From Lycium barbarum (Eukaryota > Streptophyta > Magnoliopsida > Solanales > Solanaceae): 64,000 nt of DNA. The notes below the pieces were generated by a model. It worked only from the letters and a program-made list of their open reading frames with translations. It was not told the DNA's origin and searched no databases. A program made the translations under genes and the position numbers. The DNA lies in the NCBI RefSeq assembly GCF_019175385.1, contig NC_083343.1:49126457-49190456 (forward strand). Reading direction: 5' to 3'. Shown in pieces: positions 47,112 to 58,216 of the stretch; position 1 is the stretch's first letter, and each line of letters begins with the position of its first letter.

Positions 47112-47626
47112 CGTACCTTGAAACTGAATTCACTACCACAAAAATGGCCGACTTCGGCTGGGTTATGGCCTATTATAATAGGCTCAAGTCTCTCGCGGAT
47201 CAGCTTGCCAACGTGGGGTCGCCGGTGTCCGACCAACGTATGGTCTTACGCCTCCTTGCAGGTTTACCGGAGACATATGCACACTTTGTCACCACCATCC
47301 AGCAGAAGGATGTCCTGCCCTCTTTCTCTGAAGTGTGCTCCAGACTCAAGCTTGAAGACGTAACAGCCAAGGAACGTGCCCGCGATTCCAGTCCCGCGGC
47401 TCTACTTGTTGATAATGATACTCCCTCCCCGCCACCTGGCAGCAACAATAATTCAACTAACCGTCGTGATAATAATCGTGGCAGGAATTCTAACAGGAAC
47501 AGGGGAAAGGGGAACAACAACAATAACAAACGCGGGAAATCCGGCGGCGGCGGTGGTGGACAGACCAGCAACGACCGGTGTCTGACGGGACAGCCACCGG
47601 CAGGGGGCTACTACTGTCCTGCCTAG
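47112..47626 (+). pseudogene. gag: Copia gag, second part
   Basis: It continues the frame broken at 37298. It holds the UBN2-type gag end (YYNRLKSLADQLANVG, LLAGLPETYAHFVTTIQ, SRLKLEDVTAKE) followed by an Asn/Arg/Gly-rich tail. There is no CCHC zinc knuckle, as in many Ale elements. It stops at TAG 47624-47626. Confidence 0.9.
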
Positions 47627-48248
47627 CCGCCTCAGCAGTGGCCAATGCCCCCTCCCGTATCCGACGAGACAGTGGCAGCAGCGTCCTACCACACCGCGGC
47701 CCAGCAGCGACATTCTCGGCGCGGGTCCACGACCTCAGCAGGCCTATTCCATGCATGGTCCGACCTATTCTAGGTACACTCCGACAGACGTGGAGGCAGC
47801 CATGCACACGCTGTCCATGCATCAACCGGATGATAATTGGTACATGGACACCGGAGCGACTTCCCACAGGACTGCCAACTCAGGTACTCTCACGTCTTAT
47901 TTTAATTTGAGCAATAATTCTGGAATCATTGTTGGTAATGGTAGCACTATTCCAATTCGAGGCTATGGTCATTCATCCCTACCCCCACCTAATCCTCAAT
48001 TACATCTCCAAAATGTCTTGCATGCTCCAAAACTCATCAAAAACCTTATTTCCGTACGTAAATTCACTAAGGACAATAATGTTTCTGTTGAGTTTGATCC
48101 TCTTGGGTTTTCTGTGAAGGATTTACCGACGGGGAGCCGCCTAATGAGATGTGAGAGCACCGGGGAATTGTATCGTATCATTGCCATAAAATGGACCACT
48201 CCACCATCCACCTTCATTGCCGCATCACCTAGCTTGTGGCATTCCTGA
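47627..48248 (+). pseudogene. pol: Copia protease and start of integrase
   Basis: From about 47751 a frame reads TDVEAAMHTLSMHQPDDNWY, then the aspartic protease motif MDTGATSHRT (about 47840-47870), then the pre-integrase block (LHLQNVLHAPKLIKNLISV, SLWHS). It ends in TGA at 48246-48248 just before LGHPG. The protease would cut the polyprotein. Confidence 0.88.
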
Positions 48249-49023
48249 CTCGGCCATCCGGGAAATGCTATCCTTAGTTATCTTCGTAGTAATGCCTTAA
48301 TTGAATGTAATAGGGCCCGAAATTCTTTTTGTACCTCTTGTCTTTTGGGGAAACATGTTAAATTGCCATTTTATGATTCATTGTCATTTACTACTATGCC
48401 ATTTGATATCATTCATTGTGATTTATAGACATCTCCTGTTTTATGTTCTAATGGGCACCGATATTATGTTTTCTTTCTTGATGATTATAGTAATTTTCTT
48501 TGGAATTTTCCAATCTCTAACAAGTCCCAAGTATATTCCACTTTTCTATCTTTTAAGGCATTAATACGGACTCAATTCGAAAGAGACATTAAAAACATTC
48601 AATGTGATAATGGGCGGGAGTTCGCCAATGGGCATTTTCAATCTTTTTGCACCTCAGATGGTTTAAATTTCTGATTTTCTTGCCCCCATACCTCTCCTCA
48701 AAATGGCAAAGCGGAAAGAAAAATTAAATCCATTAACAAGATAGTACGCACTCTTCTTGTCCAGTCTTCCATGCCCCCCCTCTTTTTGGCATCATGCTCT
48801 CCAAATGGCCACATACCTCCTTAATGTACTTCCCATCAAAGTCCTTGGGTATAAATCACCAACGCAAGTTCTCTATCCAAGAACCCCTCCTATTCTCATC
48901 TCCGGCTTTTTGGGTGTCTATGATATCCACTTTTCCCATCTACAACTATTCGTAAGTTACAAGCGAGATCCACCCCGTGTGTATTTTTGGGCTATCCGTT
49001 GAATCATAGAGGATATAAATGTT
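48249..49023 (+). pseudogene. pol: Copia integrase, heavily broken
   Basis: Fragments in several frames: LGHPGNAILSYL, CTSCLLGKHVKLPF (end of the HHCC domain), HRYYVFFLDDYSNF, RTQFERDIKNIQCDNGREF, CPHTSPQNGKAERK. Several stops (near 48428 and 48674) and frameshifts. The catalytic residues D (DDYS), D (CDNG) and E (GKAE) are recognisable. It would insert the copia cDNA. Confidence 0.85.
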
Positions 49024-50932
49024 ATGATTTATCCACCAACAAAATCATTATCTCAAGGCATGTCATCTTTGAGGAAACTCAATTTCCCTTCTCCAAATTG
49101 GACTCACCAACCCCAACTTCTTATGATTTTTTGGACCATGGGATTTCTCTATATACCCTGCATTTTCTGTCATAGCCTCCTCCACCCGTCGCTCCCTCGG
49201 TCCAGCCCCTCCCCCCCACTGCCGAGCAGCCCTCCCCCCCACTGCCCAGCGGTCCAACCCCACGATCACTTCCCCACAGCCCCTACCCCCACTGCCCCAC
49301 CCGTGACTGCCCAGCAGCCCACCCGCATGGTCACTAGAAGCCAACATGGGATTTTTAAGCCCAAACAACCGTTCAACTTAAATACTTCTAGCACTCCCTC
49401 CATCTCGCCTATCCCACGAAATCCTGTCAGTGCCCTAAATGACCACAATTGGAAAGCTGCCATGGTTGATGAATATAATGCTCTAATTAGTAATAAGACG
49501 TGGGAGTTGGTTCCACGTCCCACTGATGGGAATCTTATTCGTTCTATGCGGATTTTTCGTCATAAAAAGAAATCTGATGGTTCTTTTGAGAGGCACAAAG
49601 CCCGTCTTGTCTGTGATGGCAGGTCTCAACAGGTTGGAGTTGACTGCGATGAGACTTTCAGTCCGGTTGTCAAATCGGCTACTATTCGCGCTGTCTTGAG
49701 CATTGCACTTGCACACTCTTGGCCCATTCATCAGTTGGACGTCAAGAATGCTTTCCTACACTGTAATCTTAATGAGACTGTTTATATGCATCAACCTGTT
49801 GGATTTAAGGATCCAAAGCATCCACATCATGTCTGTCTCTTGAAGAAATCGTTTTACGGACTTAAGCAAGCTCCCCGTGCATGGTTCCAACGCTTTGCAG
49901 ACTATGTCTCCACTATTGGTTTTTCACATAGCCGATCTGATCACTCTCTCTTTCTTTATTGTCGAGGTTCTGACATCGCTTACATTCTGCTATATGTTGA
50001 TGATATTATTCTCACAGCTTCCTCAGATGCTCTCAGAAAATCCATCATGTCTCTACTTAGTGCCGAATTTGCTATGAAGGATTTGGGCCCTCTAAGCTAT
50101 TTTCTGGGTATCGCTGTTACCTGGACTTCACATGGCATGTTTCTCTCTCAGAAAAATTATGCATCAGATATTATAGAGCGTGCGGGCATGACTGCCTGTA
50201 AGCCAAGTCAGACACCGGTCGACACCAAAGCCAAACTTTGTGCCATGGCCGGGCCTCCTTGCGATGATCCCATCCAATATCGTAAGTTGGCCGGTGCGTT
50301 GCAGTACCTTACATTCATAAGACAGACATCTCCTATACGGTTCAACAAGTATGCCTTCACATGCATGATCCAAATGTTGCACATATGCATGCTCTTAAAC
50401 GCAGAGTCCGATACATTCAAGGTACTATTGAGTTTGGTCTCCATATGTATAAATCATCCATTGCCTCTCTTGTTTCTTATACAGATGCAGATTGGGGTCC
50501 ACATCAGGTTACTATATGTTCCTTGGCGATAATCTCCTCTCATGGTCATCCAAACGGCAACCTACTATGTCTAAGTCGAGTGCTGAGGCCGAATACCGTG
50601 GCGTCGCTAATGTCGTCTCTGAGTCCTGTTGGCTTCGCAACCTTCTTTTGGAGCTCCGTTGTCCTATCCGGACAACTACTTTGGTTTATTGTGATAATGT
50701 TAGTGCCATATAGCTATCAGGTAATGCAGTTCAGCACCAACGCACTAAACATATTGAGATGGACATACATTTCGTACGTGAGAAAGTTGCCCGTGGAGAA
50801 GTTCGTGTTCTTCACGTCCCGTCCCGTTACCAGATCGCAGATATCTTCACTAAAGGTGTTCCGTGCGTTCTCTTTGATGATTTCAGGGACAGTCTAAGCG
50901 TACGACAACCTCCCGTTTTGACTGCGGGGGTG
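49024..50932 (+). pseudogene. pol: Copia reverse transcriptase and RNase H
   Basis: The first ~100 codons are a degenerate Pro-rich linker (homology becomes clear at TRSQHGIFKPKQPFNL, about 49330). RT: WKAAMVDEYNALISNKTWEL, RHKARLVCDG, FSPVVKSATIRAVLS, QLDVKNAFLHC, LKQAPRAW, and the active site YVDDI (about 49993) intact. A frameshift falls near 50316. RNase H follows in pieces (SYTDADWG; then after a small deletion STSGYYMFLG, SSAEAEYRGVANVVSE, TAG at 50711, then TKHIEMDIHFVREKVA, IADIFTKGVP). The RNase H/tail sequence is typical of the Ale/Retrofit clade. Confidence 0.92.
50922..50932 (+). other. Copia polypurine tract
   Basis: CTGCGGGGGTG directly before the LTR start TGATAGAC; short and G-rich, as usual for Ale elements. 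Confidence 0.75.
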
Positions 50933-51087
50933 TGATAGACTATGTAATAGTCTATGTAAATATTCTCTTCCTTATGTATAGTAATTAGGTCCTATAATTT
51001 AGCCTAGTATCACTCTGATAGTGAGATAACTACTTTGTATATAATGTCTTTCATACATCAATACAAATCACGGATTGATTTCCTATA
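50933..51087 (+). repeat. Copia element, 3' LTR
   Basis: 155 bp. It matches 36639-36802 except for a 10-bp difference in the ATATTGTAAATATT region and a few substitutions. The end CA has become TA. The target repeat TTAAC follows at 51088-51092. Confidence 0.95.
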
Positions 51088-51099
51088 TTAACAACGGAA

Positions 51100-51353
51100 A
51101 GGCAGTCTTTATTCTATATCTTGAATTTGTGAAAGAAAGATTAAACGGAAAAAACTTCAAAGTTCATCTTTATGGTACTTCCTCAAGTGTTTTTTTGAGC
51201 AACCTGTACTCCAAAATGCCGGTCGGGGGCTAAGCGGATGACGAATTAACCTTTGACACTTGTTACAATGCAGATATTCTTTTTCTACCCGCTCATAAAA
51301 TTCCATACCCAAGAACTTCTTCTTTGAGGAGGAGGTGGGGGAGGATTTTCCAT
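51100..51353 (-). pseudogene. hAT transposase start: BED zinc finger remnant
   Basis: On the minus strand ATG at 51353 opens MENPPPPPPQRRSSWVWNFM. After a one-frame shift it reads VEKEYLHCNKCQRLI and then, in a further frame, TGCSKKHLRKYHKDE near 51155-51195. The Cys-x2-Cys followed by His-x4-His and the WVWNFM start are those of BED-type fingers at the N-terminus of plant hAT transposases or domesticated relatives. The catalytic part is missing: the copia element was inserted just after it, and no continuation was recognised left of 36639. Confidence 0.6.
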
Positions 51354-51428
51354 GAAAGTTTGAAGTAGAATAGTTGAGTTTTAAAATTGAGGTAGAGAGA
51401 TAGTGTAAGATTGAAGTAGGAGGGAGGG

Positions 51429-51439
51429 GTATTTATAGT
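51429..51439 (-). promoter_or_regulatory. TATA box upstream of the hAT remnant
   Basis: On the minus strand CTATAAATAC lies about 80 bases upstream of the ATG at 51353, followed by a pyrimidine-rich leader. It looks like a normal plant core promoter. Confidence 0.55.
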
Positions 51440-52070
51440 TGAGTTTTTATAATTTTTAACTGTAAATCATTTGAGTTTATTTTACAACTGCTAGTTTTTT
51501 GAACTTATAACGGCTAGTTTTGTTAACTTGTTAGTTAATATTAAATTTTCAAGTCTTATAAAAATTTTAAAGGCGTCGATTTATTTTTAATTATTTATAA
51601 AAGGAGAAAATAATTTCAAGTAAGATTTTTTTTTAATAACTTATAACTTTAAAGTCTTTAAATGTATTTAGCAACGGATATTTTTTTGAACTTCTAAGGG
51701 CTATCTTTTTAATTTATTAGATAATATTAAATATAATTTCAAGTCTTTATAAAAATTATAAAGAATTGCATTTTTTTTAGTAGTTATGAGAAGAAAAACA
51801 ATTCAAGTAAGAATTTACGTTTATTTTTTCAATAGAACTTTTAAATTTCATAAAGGTTGATTCAAAGTCTCAAATACAAGAAGAGCACCTAATCTACACA
51901 GCCACCTTCTAGGAAGGGTTCTGTTTCAATTAGGCCTCTAAGTTATAATAAGATCACCTAATCTACACAACCACTTTATAAGAAGAGTTCTGTTTCAACT
52001 AGGCCTCTAAATAGCTAAATGTAAATTATCACACTAAAACTTATACGGATCTATGCACATTTTTTATAAA
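51440..52070. other. AT-rich stretch, no gene seen
   Basis: Repeated words such as TTTCAAGTCTTATAAAAATT (51548 and 51736) and GCACCTAATCTACACA (about 51885 and 51955) indicate small internal duplications. Nothing coding was seen. Confidence 0.55.
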
Positions 52071-52149
52071 TGTCGTATCACTTCCGTTGACTCAATTTCT
52101 GGAATTGACACTGCTGCTTGACGGTCCATAAGTTTCATGCCGTCATCAT

Positions 52150-53010
52150 TGTTAGTACCTCCAGAAAAAGAGACGTAAATGCTGTGCGGAAATATAATCA
52201 TAAATAACTTAAATGCTGAAGAAAACATGAGCTTAATCTGATTAAATGCTGTGCGGAAATAACTGTTGAATAATACTCGTATGTAATTACTGTTGAATAG
52301 TAATTACTGTTGAATAGTACTCGTATGTAAAACCAACAGAATGAATAATCGAAAGGGATGCACCAGGGAATGAGCAAGCTTTACTCGGAAACCGACAATT
52401 TTAATCAATTAATGATCAGCTAGAAGTACATGTTTTTACCTATCTTTTGTCATGCTCTAATGTTGTCCTAGACACAGACACCGGTTCCTGGACACAACGG
52501 CAACCGGTGCCTGGACACAACGGCAACCGGTGCCTGAACCAAGCGAATCACATACATGATATAATATGTGAAACTTGACTGTGCAGAAATATAACTCATA
52601 AATAACTTAAATGTTGAAAATCTGAGTAAGTCTTACAATTTAATAACTGAAATAGTTTTCTAAAAATTTCAAGCATGTAGACACAACGGCTATAGGCAAC
52701 ATCTGAAATATCTGATATGACTTGCTAGTCTACGAATCCTCTGACATGAACATGAAATCTATGTATTTTCTAGGACAAGTCCCTGACATACCTCAACATC
52801 TAACATGACTGAAATAAAGGCCTAATACCCCCGAATGATAATGAGGCTCACCAACAAGCTGTTACATACAAGTCCTAACGGGAAGTTCTATCGCCCTGAG
52901 TCTCTGTACCTGCATCATGAAAAGTAGCGCCTCCAGTAAAAGAGATGTAATTACTGTGGAATAGTACTCGTATGTAAAACCAATAGAATCAGTAAATGTA
53001 AGGAATGTAT
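52150..53010. repeat. Dispersed repeat within the LTR
   Basis: A block with CCTCCAG.AAAAGAGA.GTAA and ATAGTACTCGTATGTAAAACCAA.AGAAT occurs at about 52158-52345 and again at 52927-52992, showing an internal duplication. Confidence 0.65.
52480..52539. repeat. Short tandem repeat, period 23 bp
   Basis: ACCGGTTCCTGGACACAACGG-like units, two complete and one partial, nearly identical. Confidence 0.85.
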
Positions 53011-53464
53011 GAAGAAATGGCAGCTCAAATCAATAAACATGTTTCATAAGAAATACATAACTGAAACTGAAACTAAAAAGAAAACATGAGCTTAATCTGA
53101 ACATGAGTATCATGACATAATATAATCATTTTATTGGGAGAGTCTTAGTAGAATTGACATATAACTACCATGTGAGGATATAGAGTCTGATCATTGCCCG
53201 ATCAGCTAACCTATCTCATACCTACTGGTGTATGAGACGTATATGACATGACTATATCTATAATATGAAACCGCAATGGGTAACATGAAGGAATCACCCG
53301 AACCAACGAAACAATCCTTATCCTATGCTGGCATAGATAGTTAGGTGTTAACCATCTCGGTATCAATACTACTCCCAATCATAACATAAATAAAGATCGC
53401 ATATAGTTCATGGTTTTCATAACATATTTCATATCATAGTTTTATCACGTATACACAGTATAGT

Positions 53465-53605
53465 GTAGGGATCTAATAGCTCAGTTGGTTGACTACATGA
53501 ACTTTCACCTTATTGGTGAGGATTCGAATCCCCACATTGTAATCCCCTCCGCCATTTCCCCTTTCCCTACCCCATATGTAATTAAAAAAATTAAAATGTA
53601 TATAT
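53465..53605 (+). mobile_element. tRNA-derived SINE
   Basis: A box A TAGCTCAGTTGG (53477-53488) and a box B GATTCGAATCC (53521-53531) form an internal RNA polymerase III promoter. An unrelated pyrimidine-rich part (CCCCTCCGCCATTTCCCC) follows, then an A-rich tail (ATTAAAAAAATTAAAATG). AGTATAGT occurs on both sides (53457-53464 and 53606-53613) as a target-site duplication made by LINE-type reverse transcription. About 141 bp. Confidence 0.85.
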
Positions 53606-54530
53606 AGTATAGTTTTCATGAGACATGGAATCATGGAGAATTCATGGAATTAGAGCAATAATAATTCATAGGCTTTTCGTGTTTCATGATTAAAACTCAA
53701 GGAAATCAAGACATGAGTATGCATGGATTACGTTCTGAGTTCATGGTATTCGGAATGATATAACATAAACTAATTACAAGGTTTCATCATTTAGAACATA
53801 TGAATATTTATACTTCTCATGAGCTAGGGAATAATTCTATTTTTGATGGAGTATTCGTGGAAATCATGGAAGAACGTGATGTGGGGAAGAACAACGATGT
53901 TTTCACACGTAGAGCGTTAGCCTTAAATACCTTTAATCTCTCCAATCTAACAAACACAATACGATTCTTGATGAAGAACCTCCAAAACCCTTATTTTTAG
54001 TTCTTGGGCAGGATTTACCTTGGAATCCTATATTTTGGATGATGATTCATGTTAGTAACCATACAATGATGTTCGCATTTCTTGGAAATCATTAGAATGA
54101 TCTTACCTTGATGTGTGAGGATGAGAGGAAGAGAGAAATGCTACTTAGGGCTTTAGAACGGAGTCTAGAATGTAAATATTAGAGTAAGACACACAAAAAT
54201 TGTATTTATAGACACGGGGAAACCACCACTTTCCTACCACGAGCTCCATTGCGAGATCCTTGGTCGCGATGAGCGTCGCATCGCAAGCTTCATTACGGAC
54301 AAGGGCCACATGGGCTATGCATAGCGCGACCTACCCGCTCTCCCACACTTAGCCAAATTCTTAAAAATTCCTCCAAACAGGCATCATGATCACGGCATGA
54401 CCTCCAACTCTCCAAATTTAGGTGCTAGTGGCTTCACGTCGCGATGATTCATTGCATCCAATACTTAGAATATTTTGTAGTTCTTTTGTCCAATGGGCCA
54501 ATCCTTATCCTGAAAGTATGAGGGTTGACA

Positions 54531-54980
54531 TTATCTCCCCTTAGGATCATTCGTCCTAGACTAATGGATCATGATTTTATCGTAGGCGTACATAACATGC
54601 GTGGAATGGTCTTTCTGAAACATACCTCCCTCATTTCTCGTTGTAATCATGAACATGAGTAATACACAGAGAATTTATAAGGAAAGTTATAGGCATGAAT
54701 AACATGAAACATTTAAAATATGAGCATAGATATGACGTGAGTACATGAACGTAAGAAGCATGTCATGGAACATAGATATTGGAATAGCATGGATACATGG
54801 AAACATGGGCATCATAGTGTTACGGTTCACTTTTACACGGGTGCATAAAGGCTACTATCATAACTTGGCTCTTTGTTGGTTTGTTTAACAGAGTCACCAC
54901 CTAATTAATTATGGGAAATAGAAACCACTCGTAGGTTGTTTTATGAAAACCTTTAAAAAAATTAGCAAAGTTCGGGTAAG
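54531..54980 (-). mobile_element. Polypurine tract and interior trace of the element at 52071
   Basis: TTATCTCCCCTTAGG (54531-54545) is the polypurine tract in reverse. The imperfect ATCATTCGTCCTAGACTAATG next to it is the counterpart of the palindrome in the other elements. The rest is noncoding, low-complexity sequence with many CATGAA/ATGGAA words. Confidence 0.5.
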
Positions 54981-55326
54981 TGTAACGAACCATCTGGCTG
55001 TTATTGCATTTCTGGCCTTTTTGACCCTTTCCTGAGTTTGGTTAGCTCACTTTTGAAATGAGGGGACCATTGACACGGTCCAGAGCTGTTTAAACTTGAT
55101 TCAGGCGACTTTTTGAGAAATTTGGGCTTAAAGCAAAAAAGAGTTGACTCAAAGTTGACTTTTGGGTAAACAGACCTTTTTTGAAAATCCGTGGAGTCCA
55201 AGAGGTTCGGATGGTCAAATAGAACTTGTGTACATATCTGGTTCAGTTCCCAATGCCCTTGGATGCATTTTGGGACTTGGGTTGGGAAGTTGGAATTACG
55301 GTATCGAGAGTTGACTAGGTCAACAA

Positions 55327-57802
55327 TGTCATGACCCGACTAGGGGCCACGACGGGTACCCGGGGCTGACCACCGAGCACCACTCGTTCTACTACTCATC
55401 TTACTCATTTAGTGCTCTTTTGTCAATTCATATTCCAATCGTATCTTTCATTTGAGAAAATGAAAATACTTTTATATACATAGGCCTCTCAGCTGTCAGA
55501 ATAATATATACATACATAGCAATAAATCGTGAGACCATCTAACCCACACTGTGCATCTACGAGCCTCTACTGGAGTGCTACACATAAGAACGGGAAAAAA
55601 CCCTGTCATGCCCAAAAATACATATACATGAATATACACAAAAGGATCATCATAAGCACCTCTGAACAAAGGAGTGCTTTCAATCAGCTGATAGCTACTT
55701 CTGGTCTGGATCGAGTTCTCCTCCCTGTCTACCTGTAGGCCTGATCACAGCGTCCAAAGAAAGCGGACGTCAGTACTAATATTGTACTGAGTATGAGAGG
55801 CATAAACAAGAAAATAAGGCAATGATATACAAGAAGTATCAATATGGAATAACTGTATCTGACTATCAAGTGTAAAAGAAATAATGCATGCTGGCTTACT
55901 CATAGTCATCATCAGGGTATGTGTGCATAAATATATAAGCTGCCCGCCCATATAGGTACGGTGTAATAATGTATAAGCTGCCCGTCCATATCGGATCGGT
56001 GTGATAATCGTAACATTAGCCTGCGTCCAGGCCTCTCGCGTCCGGGGTATCATCTCATGCCACCTACTAGTGGTGTCTGCCCATGCCGTTTGGCCATGGT
56101 GTATCGTATAGCTGCCCGCCTTTCCGGTGACTGCCCGGCCAAATAGGCGCGGTGTTATATCGTCATCATACATGCTCATTATAATATGCTTATCGTGACA
56201 TACTTATCATAATACATGCATAAGGCTTAAAAATAGCGTTACTTTATCGGGGTGACGTAAGGTCGTGATCCCCCGATTTCATTATAGAGCAATTATTGAC
56301 ATTCTGCCTCACCTTGAAGGAACTAACATATAAGGTGAGTGTGAGCAATAAATAACATCATGCCATTTTAGGATCATCATATCATATCTCTCATCTTATA
56401 TTACCATTCGTAGATATAGGCTTTTAGCTTTCCGGAATATAGGAACTCATGAAGAGGAAGAAAAATTATGCAATGAGAGTCATGCCACTAGAAAGAAGGG
56501 ACTAGCCTCACATACCTTTGATGTTTAACTAAGCTATCGTTCGCTTGTTCTCCTTCGATATCACATTTCTACCTTCAAAAGAGAATTCACATTTACGTTA
56601 GTTAATCAACTATAAGAACGCGCTACTAATTCTAGGGAAAATTGGCAGCACTTCCTTGCTTTATACTACCTTTCCCATATGCTATATCAACTCCCACACG
56701 CTCACAACAACATTCACAATATCGAAATCAACAATCATCATTTATATACATTGACCACAATCCACCATTTCTCTTCAATTTCTCCACATTTATGGTTATA
56801 GCTTACTATCGCATTTCCTCGTATATAATACTTATTTCATGGTCTACTGTCATTTATAACGCATTCATAATCACAACACACCAACATTCATGGTTCAACC
56901 CAACTACCATCCAACCATGACATTATTCACTCAGTAATGACCCATTTCCTATGTCGTTCTACAATTCAAGCATCTTAACCTTCCAATACCTTAAACAACA
57001 TGGTTTAGTCATGAAACTTACCTTAGATGATGGTTGAACAAGCCTTGAATGGAATTACTCCTTTAGCACCAAAACCCTACTTCACTTCTTTTGGGTTTTC
57101 TTGAGAAAGATGAACTTTAGTGTGATTCTTACACTTGATTTCGTGGGTTTCATGTAGTTTATCACTAATTTCCTTTGTTTTTTTTTTGTGATGAAGAGTA
57201 GAGAGTATTCTAGAGGCTTCTAGAGAGAAATATCGTGGAGTTGAAACGAACTGAATGAGGTTAGGTCTCCTTTTAATGACTTAAAATCTAATCTGGAATG
57301 AACAGTGACTGAAGTGTACAGTGGTCATAAACCCAGTTTACGGTCCGTATTTCAGTTTACGGGCCGTAAATCGTGGTTGTATTTAAGCATATCAAAACCA
57401 GAAAGGTATGCTGAGGATCATGGTGATTTACGATCGCAGTTTACGAGCCGTATTTCAATTTACGGTCCGTATTCCAAGTCGTATTTAACCATTTGAACAT
57501 TTGACAGAAAGTTGAAGTTTTGTGAGTTGGAATACGACATGGTGGTTTACGGGCCGTATACTACTTTACGGTCCGTATTTCATTTTACGACCAACTGGGC
57601 CAAAGTACAAATCTGTAACTTTCAAGTCTTCAAAACCTATAATTACTCATTTTGGAGAATAACCTATCTCTTGTTCCCATTGCCTTTGAAATCTTACTTA
57701 GGGTCATCAAACGTCATTCCCTTCTCATTAAAACACTATATACCCGTATCCTTCGCTAGTCTATTCGTTGTACGTTCACGGGGAAATTTTTGAGGTGTAA
57801 CA
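55327..57802 (-). mobile_element. Solo A-type LTR
   Basis: 2476 bp, TGTCATGACCC to GAGGTGTAACA, a complete A-type LTR without an interior. The B-type LTR continues on both sides (GGTCAAC | GATCTCTGTTGG by comparison with 34334-35121). The flanks AACAA and AAAAA match in 4 of 5 bases. A TTTACGG/CCGTATT cluster lies at 57330-57595. Confidence 0.85.
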
Positions 57803-58216
57803 AAAAAGATCTCTGTTGGGAATTCAGAGGCCACGAGTGCTTTCGTACCGTATTTTTATGTATATCTGCATATTTGGTTTTTGGCAGAGAGGTTCCGGGA
57901 TAGTTCCGGGTGTCGATATCATGTTTGGAAACACCCGAATTTTCTAGTGTCTGGTTAGCGCTATAGCGGTGGGGTGACAACTATAGAGGTAGGTTCTATA
58001 GTGGTAGGGTGACCGCTATAGTGGTGGGTGCTGTAGCGGTAGGGGGACCTCTCTAGTGGCTGCGCTACAGCGGCCTGTTGACCGCAAAAGCGGCTGACGG
58101 GCAGTTTTCTGATTTGAAAGACGTTGGAAACCCTTATTTCCTCCCATTCCTTATATTATATTTCCTTATCATATTGGAGTCGATTTGAGGAGGGTTTGGT
58201 CAGATTTCTCTTAAGG

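Larger units (their letters stand above)
52071..54530 (-). repeat. LTR of a further gypsy family (minus)
   Basis: The right end is AGGGTTGACA at 54530, giving an LTR start TGTCAACCCTCATAC on the minus strand. A polypurine tract is adjacent (CCTAAGGGGAGATAA), so this is a 3' LTR. The left end TGTCGTATCAC at 52071 is tentative, but gives 2460 bp, close to the other LTRs. A GCGATGAGCGTCGC-type cluster at 54240-54300 occupies the promoter-proximal position. A SINE lies inside. Confidence 0.55.

Noticed and set aside
47200..47867. Several antisense frames over the copia gag tail
   Set aside because: They are shadows of the Asn/Gly/Arg-rich repeats of gag; no domain.
52480..52539. CRISPR-like array
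   Set aside because: Direct repeats of 23 bp with no spacers, in a plant LTR: an ordinary short tandem repeat.
53465..53540. A functional tRNA gene
   Set aside because: Both promoter boxes are present, but the arms do not form a full cloverleaf, an unrelated tail follows and target repeats flank it; SINE is the better reading.
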